DNA from: a virus
Virus record (IMG/VR): IMGVR_UViG_3300005529_000004
Coordinates: 25,260 to 89,259 of that record
Reading direction: 5' to 3' (one strand)
Length of the DNA: 64,000 bases
The position numbers were made by a program, and so were the translations under genes. The notes under the pieces were generated by a model. The model was not told the DNA's origin and did no database searches. It was given only the letters and a program-made list of their open reading frames with translations. This document shows, piece after piece, positions 22,058 to 29,307 of this stretch. Positions within the stretch are counted from its first letter, which is position 1. Each line of letters starts with the position of its first letter.

Positions 22058-22555
22058 ATGGACGAGGAGTTCGAGATCGAGGTCGAGTTGGACTGGAGCG
22101 GCCAGGAGACGGTGCGCTCATTGCTCCGGCGGATCGACCGCAAGCTCGACAAGGTCCTCAAGCTCCTGCAGCACGCCGGGTCGGGACGTCCGGCGAGCGG
22201 CAGCTTCTTCTTCACGTCCCATGACGGAAAGGTGAGCATGGCCGACTTCACTCTGAAGGACACGGACCCGGCAGGCGTCGGAGCCGTCTCCTACGTGGAT
22301 GCGGACGGCGCTCCGGCTGCGGCTGGTGCGGCGCCCGTGTGGTCGGTGGACGACCCGACGATCCTGGCGGTCACTCCCGCTGCGGATGGCCTGTCGGCGT
22401 CGATCGCACCGGCCCAGCCGCCGAAGCTCGGCACGGCCACCGTCACGGTCACCCTGACCAACCCGGACGGCTCCGTCGTCACGGTGTCGGCACAGGGCGC
22501 GGTCGTCGGCGGCGAGCCTGCCAGCGGCACGTTCGCGTTCACGCCGGGCGCGTAG
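22058..22555 (+). CDS. Coiled-coil plus Ig-like domain protein, 165 aa
   Basis: Residues 1-45 form an acidic then amphipathic helix (VRSLLRRIDRKLDKVLKLLQ). After a Ser/Gly linker, residues 60-160 form a beta-sandwich of the bacterial Ig-like type: WSVDDPTILAVTPAADG, GTATVTVTLTNPDG, VVTVSAQG, ending in FTPGA. Such domains decorate capsids or tails and bind surface carbohydrate weakly. Its last bases overlap a tRNA-like remnant. Confidence 0.78.
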   Translation: MDEEFEIEVELDWSGQETVRSLLRRIDRKLDKVLKLLQHAGSGRPASGSFFFTSHDGKVSMADFTLKDTDPAGVGAVSYVDADGAPAAAGAAPVWSVDDPTILAVTPAADGLSASIAPAQPPKLGTATVTVTLTNPDGSVVTVSAQGAVVGGEPASGTFAFTPGA

Positions 22556-22593
22556 CTCGGCAAGGCCTCCCGGTTCGAATCCGGGTCGCGCTA
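22546..22593 (+). pseudogene. Truncated tRNA-like element
   Basis: An intact T-arm, CCCGG-TTCGAAT-CCGGG (22569-22585), is followed by CGCGC that pairs with GCGCG at 22548-22552, then TAGCTC as in a D-arm start. The anticodon arm is absent. It looks like a tRNA with an internal deletion. It overlaps the end of the Ig-like gene. Confidence 0.5.
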
Positions 22594-22632
22594 CGGCGCG
22601 GGAACCAGGTGATTCAGGCGCCCTGGCAGCAA

Positions 22633-22652
22633 GAGCCTCCCTCGGGAGGCTC
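22633..22652 (+). terminator. Hairpin terminator
   Basis: GAGCCTCC-CTCG-GGAGGCTC, extended by outer A-T and CAGC/GCTG pairs. Ends the Ig-like gene transcript and the tRNA remnant. Confidence 0.8.
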
Positions 22653-22665
22653 TGCTGGTGCTGGG

Positions 22666-22671
22666 TAGAGT
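22666..22671 (+). promoter_or_regulatory. TAGAGT -10 hexamer, leaderless position
   Basis: GGGTAGAGT ends 6 bases before the GTG at 22678. Confidence 0.5.
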
Positions 22672-22677
22672 TGGAGT

Positions 22678-23202
22678 GTGGGATACGCGCCGGTCAGCCT
22701 CATCACGATCGGGCCGGAGCCGCCGGGGTCGGGCAGCGGAGAGCTGACCGTCACCGAGGGCGAAGGGCCGAAGTTCTCCGCCGCTCCGTGGAAGGGCCTC
22801 GTCTGGCCGACGAACGACATCCCGCAGCTCGGCGTCAATGCCTGCGAGATCGAGGTCAACAACGTCAACGGAGACGTGCTGTCCTTCGACCGCGACGACC
22901 CGACGATCGACATCCACGCCGGGCTGCAGGTCGCCGAGATTCAGGCCATCCCGCTGCACGGGATCGGTGGCTCGATCACGCTGTCTGCCGTGTTCGCTTC
23001 CGCGAGCGGACCGTACACCGCGCTCCTGCGCTCGCCGTCCGGCTCGCTGTCCTCCCCGGCGGCTGTCGATGGCGGAGCCGGGAGCGCCTGGTACGGCTTC
23101 GCGCCGAACCGCAGCGGCACCTGGGCGTTCCAGTTCGAGGACTCGCTCGGCGACCGCTCTCCCGAGCAGGAGTTCTTCGTGCCCTTCGTAGGCACGGAGT
23201 AG
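22678..23202 (+). CDS. Beta-rich structural protein, 174 aa
   Basis: A mainly beta-strand acidic protein with Gly/Pro turns (SLITIGPEPPGSGSGEL, GSITLSAVFASASGPY, GTWAFQFEDSLGD). The pattern of strands and lack of catalytic motifs fits a minor virion component such as a decoration or fibre domain; not recognised by family. It precedes two more small virion-like genes. Confidence 0.7.
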   Translation: MGYAPVSLITIGPEPPGSGSGELTVTEGEGPKFSAAPWKGLVWPTNDIPQLGVNACEIEVNNVNGDVLSFDRDDPTIDIHAGLQVAEIQAIPLHGIGGSITLSAVFASASGPYTALLRSPSGSLSSPAAVDGGAGSAWYGFAPNRSGTWAFQFEDSLGDRSPEQEFFVPFVGTE

Positions 23203-23205
23203 GCT
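23200..23205 (+). promoter_or_regulatory. TAGGCT -10 hexamer overlapping a stop codon
   Basis: The TAG of this hexamer is the stop of the gene 22678-23202; the ATG at 23212 follows after 6 bases, so this could be a leaderless start. Confidence 0.35.
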
Positions 23206-23211
23206 GACAGC

Positions 23212-23592
23212 ATGGGCCGCGTCCAGATTCCTGTCGCCCGCGTCACGCGCTCCGGCATCGGAGGCTCGGCGTTCGTCCAGGGCGACGACCAGAACAAGAT
23301 GTACTTCGCCAACAACGCCGGGAACACCTGGCTTCTGGCGGTCAACGACGACGCGGCCGACGCCTACGTCGGCGCCGAGTTCGCTACGCCGCAGCTCGAC
23401 ACGGTTCCGACGCCGGACCGCCTGGCCACGGTGCCCGCAGGCGGCTCGGCCTGGATCGGGACCTTCCCGCGCATGTGGTACAACCAGGACGACAACAGCG
23501 TCTGGATCAACCCCGGCACCGGCCCGGCCCATCCGACCACGCCGACCTGGGTCAACCTCTGGTTCAAGGCCTTCGACTTCCAGGACATCTAG
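23212..23592 (+). CDS. Small virion-type beta protein, 126 aa
   Basis: Reads RVQIPVARVTRSGIGGSAF, MYFANNAGNTWLLAVND, VPAGGSAWIGTFPRMWYNQD, the pattern of a phage beta-barrel protein often encoded among head-tail genes. A distant copy of the same layout (strand, GG turn, PAGxxxxxGPxPPxxYND) is the protein at 51862-52191. Unknown exact role; TAGTG overlap with the next gene. Confidence 0.72.
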   Translation: MGRVQIPVARVTRSGIGGSAFVQGDDQNKMYFANNAGNTWLLAVNDDAADAYVGAEFATPQLDTVPTPDRLATVPAGGSAWIGTFPRMWYNQDDNSVWINPGTGPAHPTTPTWVNLWFKAFDFQDI

Positions 23593-24008
23593 TGGCAGAC
23601 GAGATCGTCAACGTTCGAGGATGCGCGCGCTGCGGTGGGACGCACGATGGGCTGGCGTTCAAGAGCCTCGATGCGCCGATCGTGGAGTCGGACGGCACGA
23701 TCCTCACCCACTCCGCGCCCTGCCCGAAGACGGGTCGCGCGATCCTGCTCGGGACGGCGCCGGTCGGCAAGGCGAACAGCATCCCGGCGGCGGTCAACTA
23801 TCGCCCGGCCAGCGCGCCTGGCGAGTCGTGTGCGACCTGCGCCTACTTCGACGTCGAGACCGCGCGCTGTGCCATGTTCGACGTCACCGTCTCGCCGAAG
23901 TACGTCTGCGACAAGTGGAGCGACGTCGTGAAGCGCATCGTGCGCGGAGTCGCACAGGCAACCGAGTTCAAGCTGGCGAAGCTCAGAAAGGCGGCGCGCT
24001 GTGGCTAG
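23592..24008 (+). CDS. Cys-rich metal-binding protein, 138 aa
   Basis: N-terminal CARCGGTHDG forms one CxxC, and a second cluster SCATCAYFDVETARC...YVCDKW has the C-x2-C-x(n)-C-x(n)-C spacing common in phage head-associated zinc or iron-sulfur knuckles. Between them is a beta region, and the C-terminus is a basic helix (KLAKLRKAARCG). GTG start shares a base with the previous stop. Function unknown; the knuckle suggests a structural metal. Confidence 0.75.
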   Translation: MADEIVNVRGCARCGGTHDGLAFKSLDAPIVESDGTILTHSAPCPKTGRAILLGTAPVGKANSIPAAVNYRPASAPGESCATCAYFDVETARCAMFDVTVSPKYVCDKWSDVVKRIVRGVAQATEFKLAKLRKAARCG

Positions 24009-25044
24009 CCCTGTTCCGCATCCCCTGCCCTCGTGGTGGGACGAGGCGTGCGACTACCGCTACGGCATCCTGCCGAGCAAGCCGCGCCCGAAGGACATCC
24101 CGCACCTCACTCGCCCGCAGTACGACTGGTGCTTCGAGCAGTGGGCCGAGTTCGACGCGTGGAACACCTGGAAGGACAAGGGCGGACCGCGTCCGGCGGT
24201 CTGGCACCTCGTCCCGCTGTGGGCGTGGCGCCTGCGGCACGAGCTGCTGCACGCGCATCCGAAGCCGCCGAAGCCTCCGCCTGCTCACCCGGAGCCGGTC
24301 AGCATCTGGAAGAACCCGCCCTGGAAGGGGCGTGGCATCCACATCGCCTGGGGCTTCGAGTCGGGCGACTGGACACCGGCGCAGATTGCCGCGCGCCTGC
24401 ACAAGGCTGGCTTCTCGTGGGCCGCGCTGGAGGGCAGTCCGGCGCTGCAGAACGAGCAGTTCATGGCCGACTTCGTGGCGGCGCAGCACGAGCTGGGCAT
24501 GAAGGCGATCCTCTGGGAGCGCAGCGACGTGCAGAAGGACTACCCGGAGCCGCGCCTCGACCACGTGACCCGGCTGCTCACGACCTACGGCTTCGACGCG
24601 TATGGCGCCGACATCGAGGAGTTCCCGATCGACACGCCGGACTTCCCTACGGCCTTCGCCAACGCTCACCCGACCTTCCCTCGCGTCACGCTGTGTGCGG
24701 GCATGGCCGACGCGGTCTACTACCAGACCTGGATCGCAGCGGGCTGGGACTGCATGACCGAGGCGTACTCGGGCATGGCCGGTGTCGCGCCGGGCGTCGG
24801 GATCGCAGGCGCGATGGACAGCGACGCCTTCTGGCGCGGCTTCCCTCGCAACGCCGTCCCGAAGCCTGGTCTCTGGGGAGGCAACGGAACGGGGCCGCAC
24901 ACGTGGCCGATCATCGAAGTCAACGCCGAGAAGAACCCTGGTCTCGCTCCGCAGCTCAGCGCCGTCGCTCCCTGGGGCGACAACTACTCCATCTGGGACG
25001 CCGAGCAGATGCAGGACGCGGACTGGGCCGTCTACGGTGCTTGA
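24001..25044 (+). CDS. TIM-barrel glycoside-hydrolase-like protein, 347 aa
   Basis: Residues 1-95 hold a Trp-rich region (WFEQWAEF-like, TWKDKGGPRP) and a Pro-rich linker (HPKPPKPPPAHPEP). Residues 108-347 look like a TIM barrel: GRGIHIAWGFESGD, AGFSWAALEGS, ELGMKAILWERSD, FDAYGADIEEFP, RVTLCAGMAD and WDCMTEAYSGMAG are strand ends carrying acidic residues typical of glycosidases. It may cleave peptidoglycan or a surface glycan; I cannot name the family. Overlaps the HAD-RelA fusion start by eight bases. Confidence 0.75.
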   Translation: MASPVPHPLPSWWDEACDYRYGILPSKPRPKDIPHLTRPQYDWCFEQWAEFDAWNTWKDKGGPRPAVWHLVPLWAWRLRHELLHAHPKPPKPPPAHPEPVSIWKNPPWKGRGIHIAWGFESGDWTPAQIAARLHKAGFSWAALEGSPALQNEQFMADFVAAQHELGMKAILWERSDVQKDYPEPRLDHVTRLLTTYGFDAYGADIEEFPIDTPDFPTAFANAHPTFPRVTLCAGMADAVYYQTWIAAGWDCMTEAYSGMAGVAPGVGIAGAMDSDAFWRGFPRNAVPKPGLWGGNGTGPHTWPIIEVNAEKNPGLAPQLSAVAPWGDNYSIWDAEQMQDADWAVYGA

Positions 25045-26086
25045 TGCGCGGCTGTTCTCCGTAGGGAAGAACGTCGTCCCGCCACCCGAGTGGCGTCCGA
25101 CCGCCGCGATCGACTTCGACGGCGTGCTGCACCACTACACCGGCGACGGCGCCACGACGCCGGTCGCGGTCGATGATCCGCCCGTCGAGGGCGCGATCGA
25201 GTGGCTGACGGCGATGCGCGAGATCTTCGACGTCGTGGTTTTCAGCTCGCGCGGCCGGGACACCGGGGACGTGCTCACGGTGCAGCGCTGGTTGGAGGCG
25301 CACGGGCACGGCGACATTCCGGTTACCGCGATCAAGCCCATCGCGCACGTCTACGTGGACGATCGGGGCTGGCGCTTCGAGGGGCCTGGTAAGTTCCCCG
25401 ACCCGCAGGTCCTGCTCAGCGCCCGTCCGTGGTGGTCGGAGGCCGACACGGGCGCGGACGCGCTCGCACGGGGCCTCTACCGCGAAGCCGTGCGGCACGA
25501 ACCGGAGACCACCGCGTTTATGGAGCAGGCGGCGCGCGCCACGGGCGGCTATCTCGGCGGGCTGGAGTTCCGCTGGAAGGACCCGACGACGCTCGCGGCC
25601 AAGATCAAGGCGGTCGCCGAGCGCGACGACTCGACCCTGGAGGACGCGGCCGGGCATGTCTACGACGCGCTCCGCTACACGCTGATCTACCCGACGATCG
25701 ACTACACGGACGGCGTTCGAGCGGCGCTCGCGGACCTGCCGCTCACGGTCCAGCGACTCCGCAACTACTGGACAGGCACGCCGGGCAGCCAGCGATTCCT
25801 GCCGGGCACCTACGTCGGAATCAACGCTGTTCTCAGAACCGACGACGGATTCCCGGTTGAGCTGCAGTTCCACACGCCGGAGGGCCGCGCCGCCAACGGC
25901 GCCAACCAGCTCCTCTACCAGATGGTCGATGACGCGTCGCTGACGCCGGAGGACGCTCAGCGAATCGGCGACGAGATGCGGGCGAACGTGGACGCCGTGC
26001 CGAGGCCCGAGGGAGTGCAGAATATAGGCGCGACCGCTAAGCTCGCCGCAGCCCTGCTCAGCGTGCCGGGGCCGACCACGCTCTGA
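25037..26086 (+). CDS. HAD phosphatase fused to a RelA/SpoT-like nucleotide synthetase domain
   Basis: A 349-aa fusion. Residues 22-127 are a HAD domain: AAIDFDGVLHHY (D26, D28), VVVFSSRGRD, TAIKP and VYVDDRGWRF. Residues 165-300 resemble the (p)ppGpp synthetase fold of small alarmone synthetase and toxin proteins: FRWKDPTTLAAKI, a conserved R..K..S/T..K-type substrate loop; DALRYTLIYP; YVGINAVLRTDDG; and VELQFHTPE, equivalent to the ExQxRT motif. The combination predicts pyrophosphoryl transfer to a nucleotide plus a phosphatase that could limit it. GTG at 25037 overlaps the upstream gene by eight bases. Family assignment is by motif reading; activity untested. Confidence 0.78.
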   Translation: MLDARLFSVGKNVVPPPEWRPTAAIDFDGVLHHYTGDGATTPVAVDDPPVEGAIEWLTAMREIFDVVVFSSRGRDTGDVLTVQRWLEAHGHGDIPVTAIKPIAHVYVDDRGWRFEGPGKFPDPQVLLSARPWWSEADTGADALARGLYREAVRHEPETTAFMEQAARATGGYLGGLEFRWKDPTTLAAKIKAVAERDDSTLEDAAGHVYDALRYTLIYPTIDYTDGVRAALADLPLTVQRLRNYWTGTPGSQRFLPGTYVGINAVLRTDDGFPVELQFHTPEGRAANGANQLLYQMVDDASLTPEDAQRIGDEMRANVDAVPRPEGVQNIGATAKLAAALLSVPGPTTL

Positions 26087-26133
26087 GGCGCGGACCCGCA
26101 AGGTGTGGTTGGATTCGGCCGCGCGCCCGTGGT

Positions 26134-26252
26134 ACGCTGAGCAGTCCTATACCCCGAGCTGGAAGGAGGACCCTCCGAGGCAGCCGCTAGCCGGGAAGAC
26201 CCGGACCCTAGACAGGTCGGACAAGAAACCGAGGCCCGCGCAAGCGGGCCTC
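26134..26252 (+). ncRNA. Candidate short structured RNA
   Basis: A GGTACGCT hexamer near 26132 is followed by about 110 bases without a convincing gene, containing GGAGG-ACC-CTCC and CCGGG-AAGA-CCCGG hairpins and ending in a strong terminator. A promoter-hairpins-terminator layout fits a small RNA; it could also be a leader of a lost gene. Confidence 0.25.
26231..26252 (+). terminator. Hairpin terminator with GCAA loop
   Basis: GAGGCCCGC-GCAA-GCGGGCCTC, then CCTTCTTCC. Ends transcription from the HAD-RelA operon. Confidence 0.8.
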
Positions 26253-26278
26253 CCTTCTTCCGGCACGGATGGCGCCGG

Positions 26279-26284
26279 TAGACT
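26279..26284 (+). promoter_or_regulatory. TAGACT -10 hexamer, leaderless position
   Basis: CCGGTAGACT ends 7 bases before the GTG at 26292. Confidence 0.6.
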
Positions 26285-26291
26285 TCCTCCC

Positions 26292-26558
26292 GTGAGCATC
26301 ACGATCAACAAGGTCAACCGGGCGGACGGCACGTACGACGTGTCGGCAACCGGCGCGGACGACACGGCCCTGGCAGCGCTCAACGGCGAGGCCACCGGAC
26401 CCGGCGATGCCGGGCGCAACGACGGCGAGTTCTGCGAGCTGATCGGCACCAGCCGGTACCTCGTGACCGCCGGAGTGCTTCGGGCGCAGGGCGTCTCGGG
26501 CTTCGCCGCCCCGCAGTACACCGGCGACGCTTCGGCCTACTCCTTCAAGGGAGTCTAG
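26292..26558 (+). CDS. Small protein, first of a paralogous group, 88 aa
   Basis: Reads SITINKVNRADGTYDVSATG at the N-terminus, then an acidic middle and a short helix (YLVTAGVLRAQGVSG). The strand pattern hydrophobic-V-x-R-x-D-x-T-Y-x-V is shared with 27034-27285 and loosely with 26776-27024, indicating duplication. Probably small virion components; no family recognised. Confidence 0.72.
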   Translation: MSITINKVNRADGTYDVSATGADDTALAALNGEATGPGDAGRNDGEFCELIGTSRYLVTAGVLRAQGVSGFAAPQYTGDASAYSFKGV

Positions 26559-26562
26559 GCTC

Positions 26563-26766
26563 ATGCCGCAGGTGGACTACCCGGTCCTCGCGGGGTCCGC
26601 AGCCGACACCGCGCTCCAGGCGAAGACGCCGACGACCGGCGGCTTCAAGGTGCAGGTCACGAAGTCCGCGCATGCGGACGGCCTCGACACCTTCAACGAG
26701 CAGCTCATCATGAGCTACGAGCGCGCCCGCAAGCACCTCCAGGCTGGCACCGGCGAGCTGCTCTAG
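26563..26766 (+). CDS. Small hypothetical protein, 67 aa
   Basis: Reads YPVLAGSAADTALQAKTPTT then GGFKVQVTKSAHADG and a charged helix (FNEQLIMSYERARKHLQAG). ATG four bases after the previous stop. No family recognised; neighbours suggest a structural accessory. Confidence 0.68.
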   Translation: MPQVDYPVLAGSAADTALQAKTPTTGGFKVQVTKSAHADGLDTFNEQLIMSYERARKHLQAGTGELL

Positions 26767-26775
26767 GGACCTGGC

Positions 26776-27024
26776 ATGACGCCGTCCCTGGTCAAGTTCA
26801 ACCGGGCCGACAACACGGCTCTCGTCACCGGCGCCTACGGGGACTTCTCGGGCTACAAGCACTCGACCGACTACCCGGCGGCGCAGTACGTCTCAGCGTT
26901 CTGGGCGGACGAGGTGGACGGCGAGGCGGTCATCGAGGACGTGGACGGCTCGGTGCTGCCGGGCACGAATCCTGCCTGGGTCATCAGCCGGGCGCTCGCG
27001 GTCAACCTCGGCCTGACCAACTAG
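26776..27024 (+). CDS. Small hypothetical protein, 82 aa
   Basis: Begins SLVKFNRADNTALVTGAYG, similar in layout to its neighbours 26292 and 27034, and ends with WVISRALAVNLGLT, a helix shared in position by all three. Acidic. Likely a third, more diverged member of the same small family. Confidence 0.68.
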   Translation: MTPSLVKFNRADNTALVTGAYGDFSGYKHSTDYPAAQYVSAFWADEVDGEAVIEDVDGSVLPGTNPAWVISRALAVNLGLTN

Positions 27025-27033
27025 GCGGCGGGC

Positions 27034-27285
27034 GTGCCGATCACGCTGGTGCGGATCGACCGCACCTACAACGCGTACTGGGTCACGGCGTCGGGCGCAG
27101 AGGAGGCGCAGCTCCAGGCGATGGACGGCTACGTCGATTCGACGGCTGCGTCTGGCTCGGAGGGCATCGCGGACGGATCGAAGCAGTGGGTGGACCAGGG
27201 CAGCAACCGCTCGCTGGGATCGCAGTACCGGATCAGCCGCGCAGCGGCCGAGGCGATGGGCGTCATCGCCCCAGGCACGCCGTAG
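27034..27285 (+). CDS. Small protein, paralog of 26292, 83 aa
   Basis: Begins PITLVRIDRTYNAYWVTASG and ends YRISRAAAEAMGVIAPG, matching the strand and helix layout of the two preceding genes. GTG start nine bases after the previous stop. Function unknown. Confidence 0.7.
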   Translation: MPITLVRIDRTYNAYWVTASGAEEAQLQAMDGYVDSTAASGSEGIADGSKQWVDQGSNRSLGSQYRISRAAAEAMGVIAPGTP

Positions 27286-27296
27286 CAGCGAGCCGG

Positions 27297-27302
27297 TAGA
27301 CT
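27297..27302 (+). promoter_or_regulatory. TAGACT -10 hexamer, leaderless position
   Basis: CCGGTAGACT ends 7 bases before the GTG at 27310, opening the lysis group. Confidence 0.6.
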
Positions 27303-27309
27303 CTCAGCC

Positions 27310-28071
27310 GTGCAGCTCTGGCGGACGATCAAGCTCGGGACGACCGGCGCCGACGCGAAGGCGGCGAAGCGTGCGCTCGCGCGTGCAGGCTACGGTCCCG
27401 GCAAGCTTGCGGGCCTGACGCCGGTGTTCGGGCCATTCTCCGTGCGCTGGCTGAACCAGTGGAAGAAGACGGTCAGCCTGCCGCAGAACGGCCAGATTCA
27501 GCAGCCCGCGCTCGATGCGCTGTGGCCCTGGTTCGACGCCTACGCGCGCAAGCTCTACGCCAGCTACAAGCCTCCGGCGGTGTACGTCAACCCGTTCGCA
27601 CACTCGAAGGGCCTCGTACCCGAGCGCACCGACGACGGCGTGGACTACGGCGGCAACGCCGGGTCGCCGATCGGAGCGCTGGGGCGTTCGAAGATCATCG
27701 AGGCGACGACCGATTCGCACTGGCCGGGACCCTACGGCAACCCGTCCGGCTTCAACGGACACGGCGGGCTGATCCACGGCGTCTTCCTCGACGGCCCGAA
27801 CGCTGGTGAGGAGTGGTACCTGGCGGAGTACATCCACGTGGACTGCGGTGTGGGTGACGTCGTCCTGCCGGGCCAGCAGATTGCTCGGTTCTACCACGAC
27901 GCGAACACGGGCGTCGGTATCGAGTACGGCTTCGGGATCGGCGGCGACCACCAGTCCGCCACCGAAGCAGGTAAGGCGTGGGCGCGGCTGCTGCTCTCCA
28001 CCGGCGCTCCGGTCCGCGACGATCCGGGTCCTGGGTCGTCTCTGTCCCCGTTCGGAAAGGTGGTTCAGTAA
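27310..28071 (+). CDS. Endolysin-like protein: peptidoglycan-binding plus M23-like domain
   Basis: A 253-aa protein. Residues 5-65 (IKLGTTGADAKAAKRALARAG then GPFSVRWLNQWKKTVSLPQ, NGQIQQPALDAL) form a peptidoglycan-binding helix bundle. Residues 100-225 follow the strand order of M23/LytM domains (DDGVDYGGNAGSPI, SKIIEAT, AEYIHVD, VVLPGQQIARFY, GVGIEYGFG), but the usual HxH zinc ligand is GIEYGF here, so the catalytic metal site seems altered. It may be a cell-wall binder or a diverged peptidase. It precedes a putative holin and a transglycosylase. Confidence 0.75.
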   Translation: MQLWRTIKLGTTGADAKAAKRALARAGYGPGKLAGLTPVFGPFSVRWLNQWKKTVSLPQNGQIQQPALDALWPWFDAYARKLYASYKPPAVYVNPFAHSKGLVPERTDDGVDYGGNAGSPIGALGRSKIIEATTDSHWPGPYGNPSGFNGHGGLIHGVFLDGPNAGEEWYLAEYIHVDCGVGDVVLPGQQIARFYHDANTGVGIEYGFGIGGDHQSATEAGKAWARLLLSTGAPVRDDPGPGSSLSPFGKVVQ

Positions 28072-28160
28072 TGCTCGCCGACATCACCATCTCGTTCTGG
28101 CAGCTCATCCTGGGCATCCTCGCGGTGCTGGCGATCATCTGGTTTGTGAGGCACCTCTAG
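28071..28160 (+). CDS. Holin-like micro membrane protein, 29 aa
   Basis: One hydrophobic helix, FWQLILGILAVLAIIWFV, with a basic C-terminus (RHL). ATG shares a base with the preceding TAA, and its TAG shares a base with the GTG of the transglycosylase. Position between two wall-active genes suggests a holin or pinholin. Confidence 0.6.
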   Translation: MLADITISFWQLILGILAVLAIIWFVRHL

Positions 28161-28846
28161 TGCCGTTCGCCGGGCCGCAGCTCATGCCGCGCGTCTTCGC
28201 CAAGTACGCGGCGAAGCACTGGGGAGGCATCGGCCTGATCAAGGCCGTGGCCACGGCGCACTCCGAGTCGCAGCTCTACGTCGGCGCATGGCACGACAAT
28301 CTCGACGCGAACGGCAAGGTCGTCTCGCGCGACTGCGGCATCTTCCAGATCAACATCCCGGCCTCCCAGATCGGCACGCCTGCCGAGGCAGCGCTGCGGA
28401 CCGAGAGCACCGACCCAGCCATCTGGGTCCCGGTGGTCGAGAACAGCGTCGAGGCAGCGCTGAAGCTCTACGACCAGCCCTGGACGCGCGACGGCAAGCC
28501 CGACCTCCGCAAGTGGGAGCCGTGGTACGGCTACACGCTCGGCTACGCGACCTGGGCGGAGTGGTGGGTCTTCCACCAGGAGCCTGCGCCACCGCACTGG
28601 TTCTACACCGGGAGGCACGTCCAGAAGGCCATCCCCGGCGTCGCCAACTACCACCTCCTGATCGCGGCCGACTGGTCCGGCGAGGAGGCGCTCGCCTTCG
28701 CGAAGAAGATGCAGGGTGTCTTCAGGATCGAGGGCACGCTGAAGCTGACGGACAAGGGCGTAACCTGGGGCAGCTTCCCTGCCGAGCCGACTGCACCACC
28801 GGCAGACGGTGTCGGCCCGAAGCCGACGCCGAACGACGGCGCCTAG
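28160..28846 (+). CDS. Lysozyme-like transglycosylase, 228 aa
   Basis: Residues 15-95 have the lysozyme/SLT pattern: LIKAVATAHSESQLYVGAW with the candidate catalytic Glu in HSES, and CGIFQINIP, the GIFQI/N block of lytic transglycosylases; WEPWYGYTLGYATW resembles the later aromatic block. A second domain follows (residues 150-215) with a Pro/Thr C-terminal tail. It would cleave peptidoglycan for lysis or as a virion enzyme. Convergent with the next gene; the two stop codons share CTAG. Confidence 0.82.
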   Translation: MPFAGPQLMPRVFAKYAAKHWGGIGLIKAVATAHSESQLYVGAWHDNLDANGKVVSRDCGIFQINIPASQIGTPAEAALRTESTDPAIWVPVVENSVEAALKLYDQPWTRDGKPDLRKWEPWYGYTLGYATWAEWWVFHQEPAPPHWFYTGRHVQKAIPGVANYHLLIAADWSGEEALAFAKKMQGVFRIEGTLKLTDKGVTWGSFPAEPTAPPADGVGPKPTPNDGA

Positions 28847-29175
28847 TTCTGCCAGACTGGGTACAGCTCGACAGCCCAGTCGTCTTCGTCGTACTCGCGA
28901 CCCCAGAGCCTGCAGCACTGCCGCAGGCGTGACTCGATCGTCTGCAGGGCGAGGTTCCGGGTCGGCGCAACGAGGGCGCCAAACTCCAGCCGCGTCGGGA
29001 CGAACGTCCCGAAGGCCGGAGGGCCGGTGACGTCCGCACGCCAGTGCGGGCAGGCGATGGAGATGATCGCGCAGAGCTGGTCGTAGTCCATCAGCAGCCG
29101 AGGCGTACCATCCCACTCGGAGATCGGCGCTTCGGTCCGCTCCGGGTTGAAGAAGCTGTCGGGCCAGTCGCTCAT
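28843..29175 (-). CDS. Hypothetical phage protein, 110 aa
   Basis: An acidic protein reading PRLLMDYDQLCAIISIACPHW, then FVPTRLEFGALVAPTRNLAL and IESRLRQCCRLWGREYDEDD. It looks globular with a helix-rich C-terminus. It forms a leftward pair with 29172-29300 (ATGA overlap), set among rightward genes. No family recognised. Confidence 0.75.
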   Translation of the reverse strand: MSDWPDSFFNPERTEAPISEWDGTPRLLMDYDQLCAIISIACPHWRADVTGPPAFGTFVPTRLEFGALVAPTRNLALQTIESRLRQCCRLWGREYDEDDWAVELYPVWQN

Positions 29176-29300
29176 CGCTTCGGTCGCTTCCGCTTCTTGC
29201 GCGGGTCTGCGCTGCTGAGCGGCTGGACGTTGCCCGACTGGTCGATCGACACGTTGGGCAGGTCCTGCACGCTGAAGACGGATGCGGGCGCGTCGGCCAT
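29172..29300 (-). CDS. Small protein with a basic tail, 42 aa
   Basis: Reads ADAPASVFSVQDLPNVSIDQ and ends KKRKRPKR. The start is set by a TAGACT hexamer (29308-29313, minus strand) exactly seven bases upstream. A basic tail could contact nucleic acid. Unknown function. Confidence 0.65.
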   Translation of the reverse strand: MADAPASVFSVQDLPNVSIDQSGNVQPLSSADPRKKRKRPKR

Positions 29301-29307
29301 CACTCGG

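Noticed and set aside
26103-26291. A 63-codon N-terminal extension of the gene at 26292
   Set aside because: It runs through a terminator hairpin and a TAGACT start; the shorter leaderless GTG is favoured.
28843-28846. Shared CTAG stop of convergent genes as a special signal
   Set aside because: CTAG serves as stop codon for both strands by its palindrome; no further structure supports a function.
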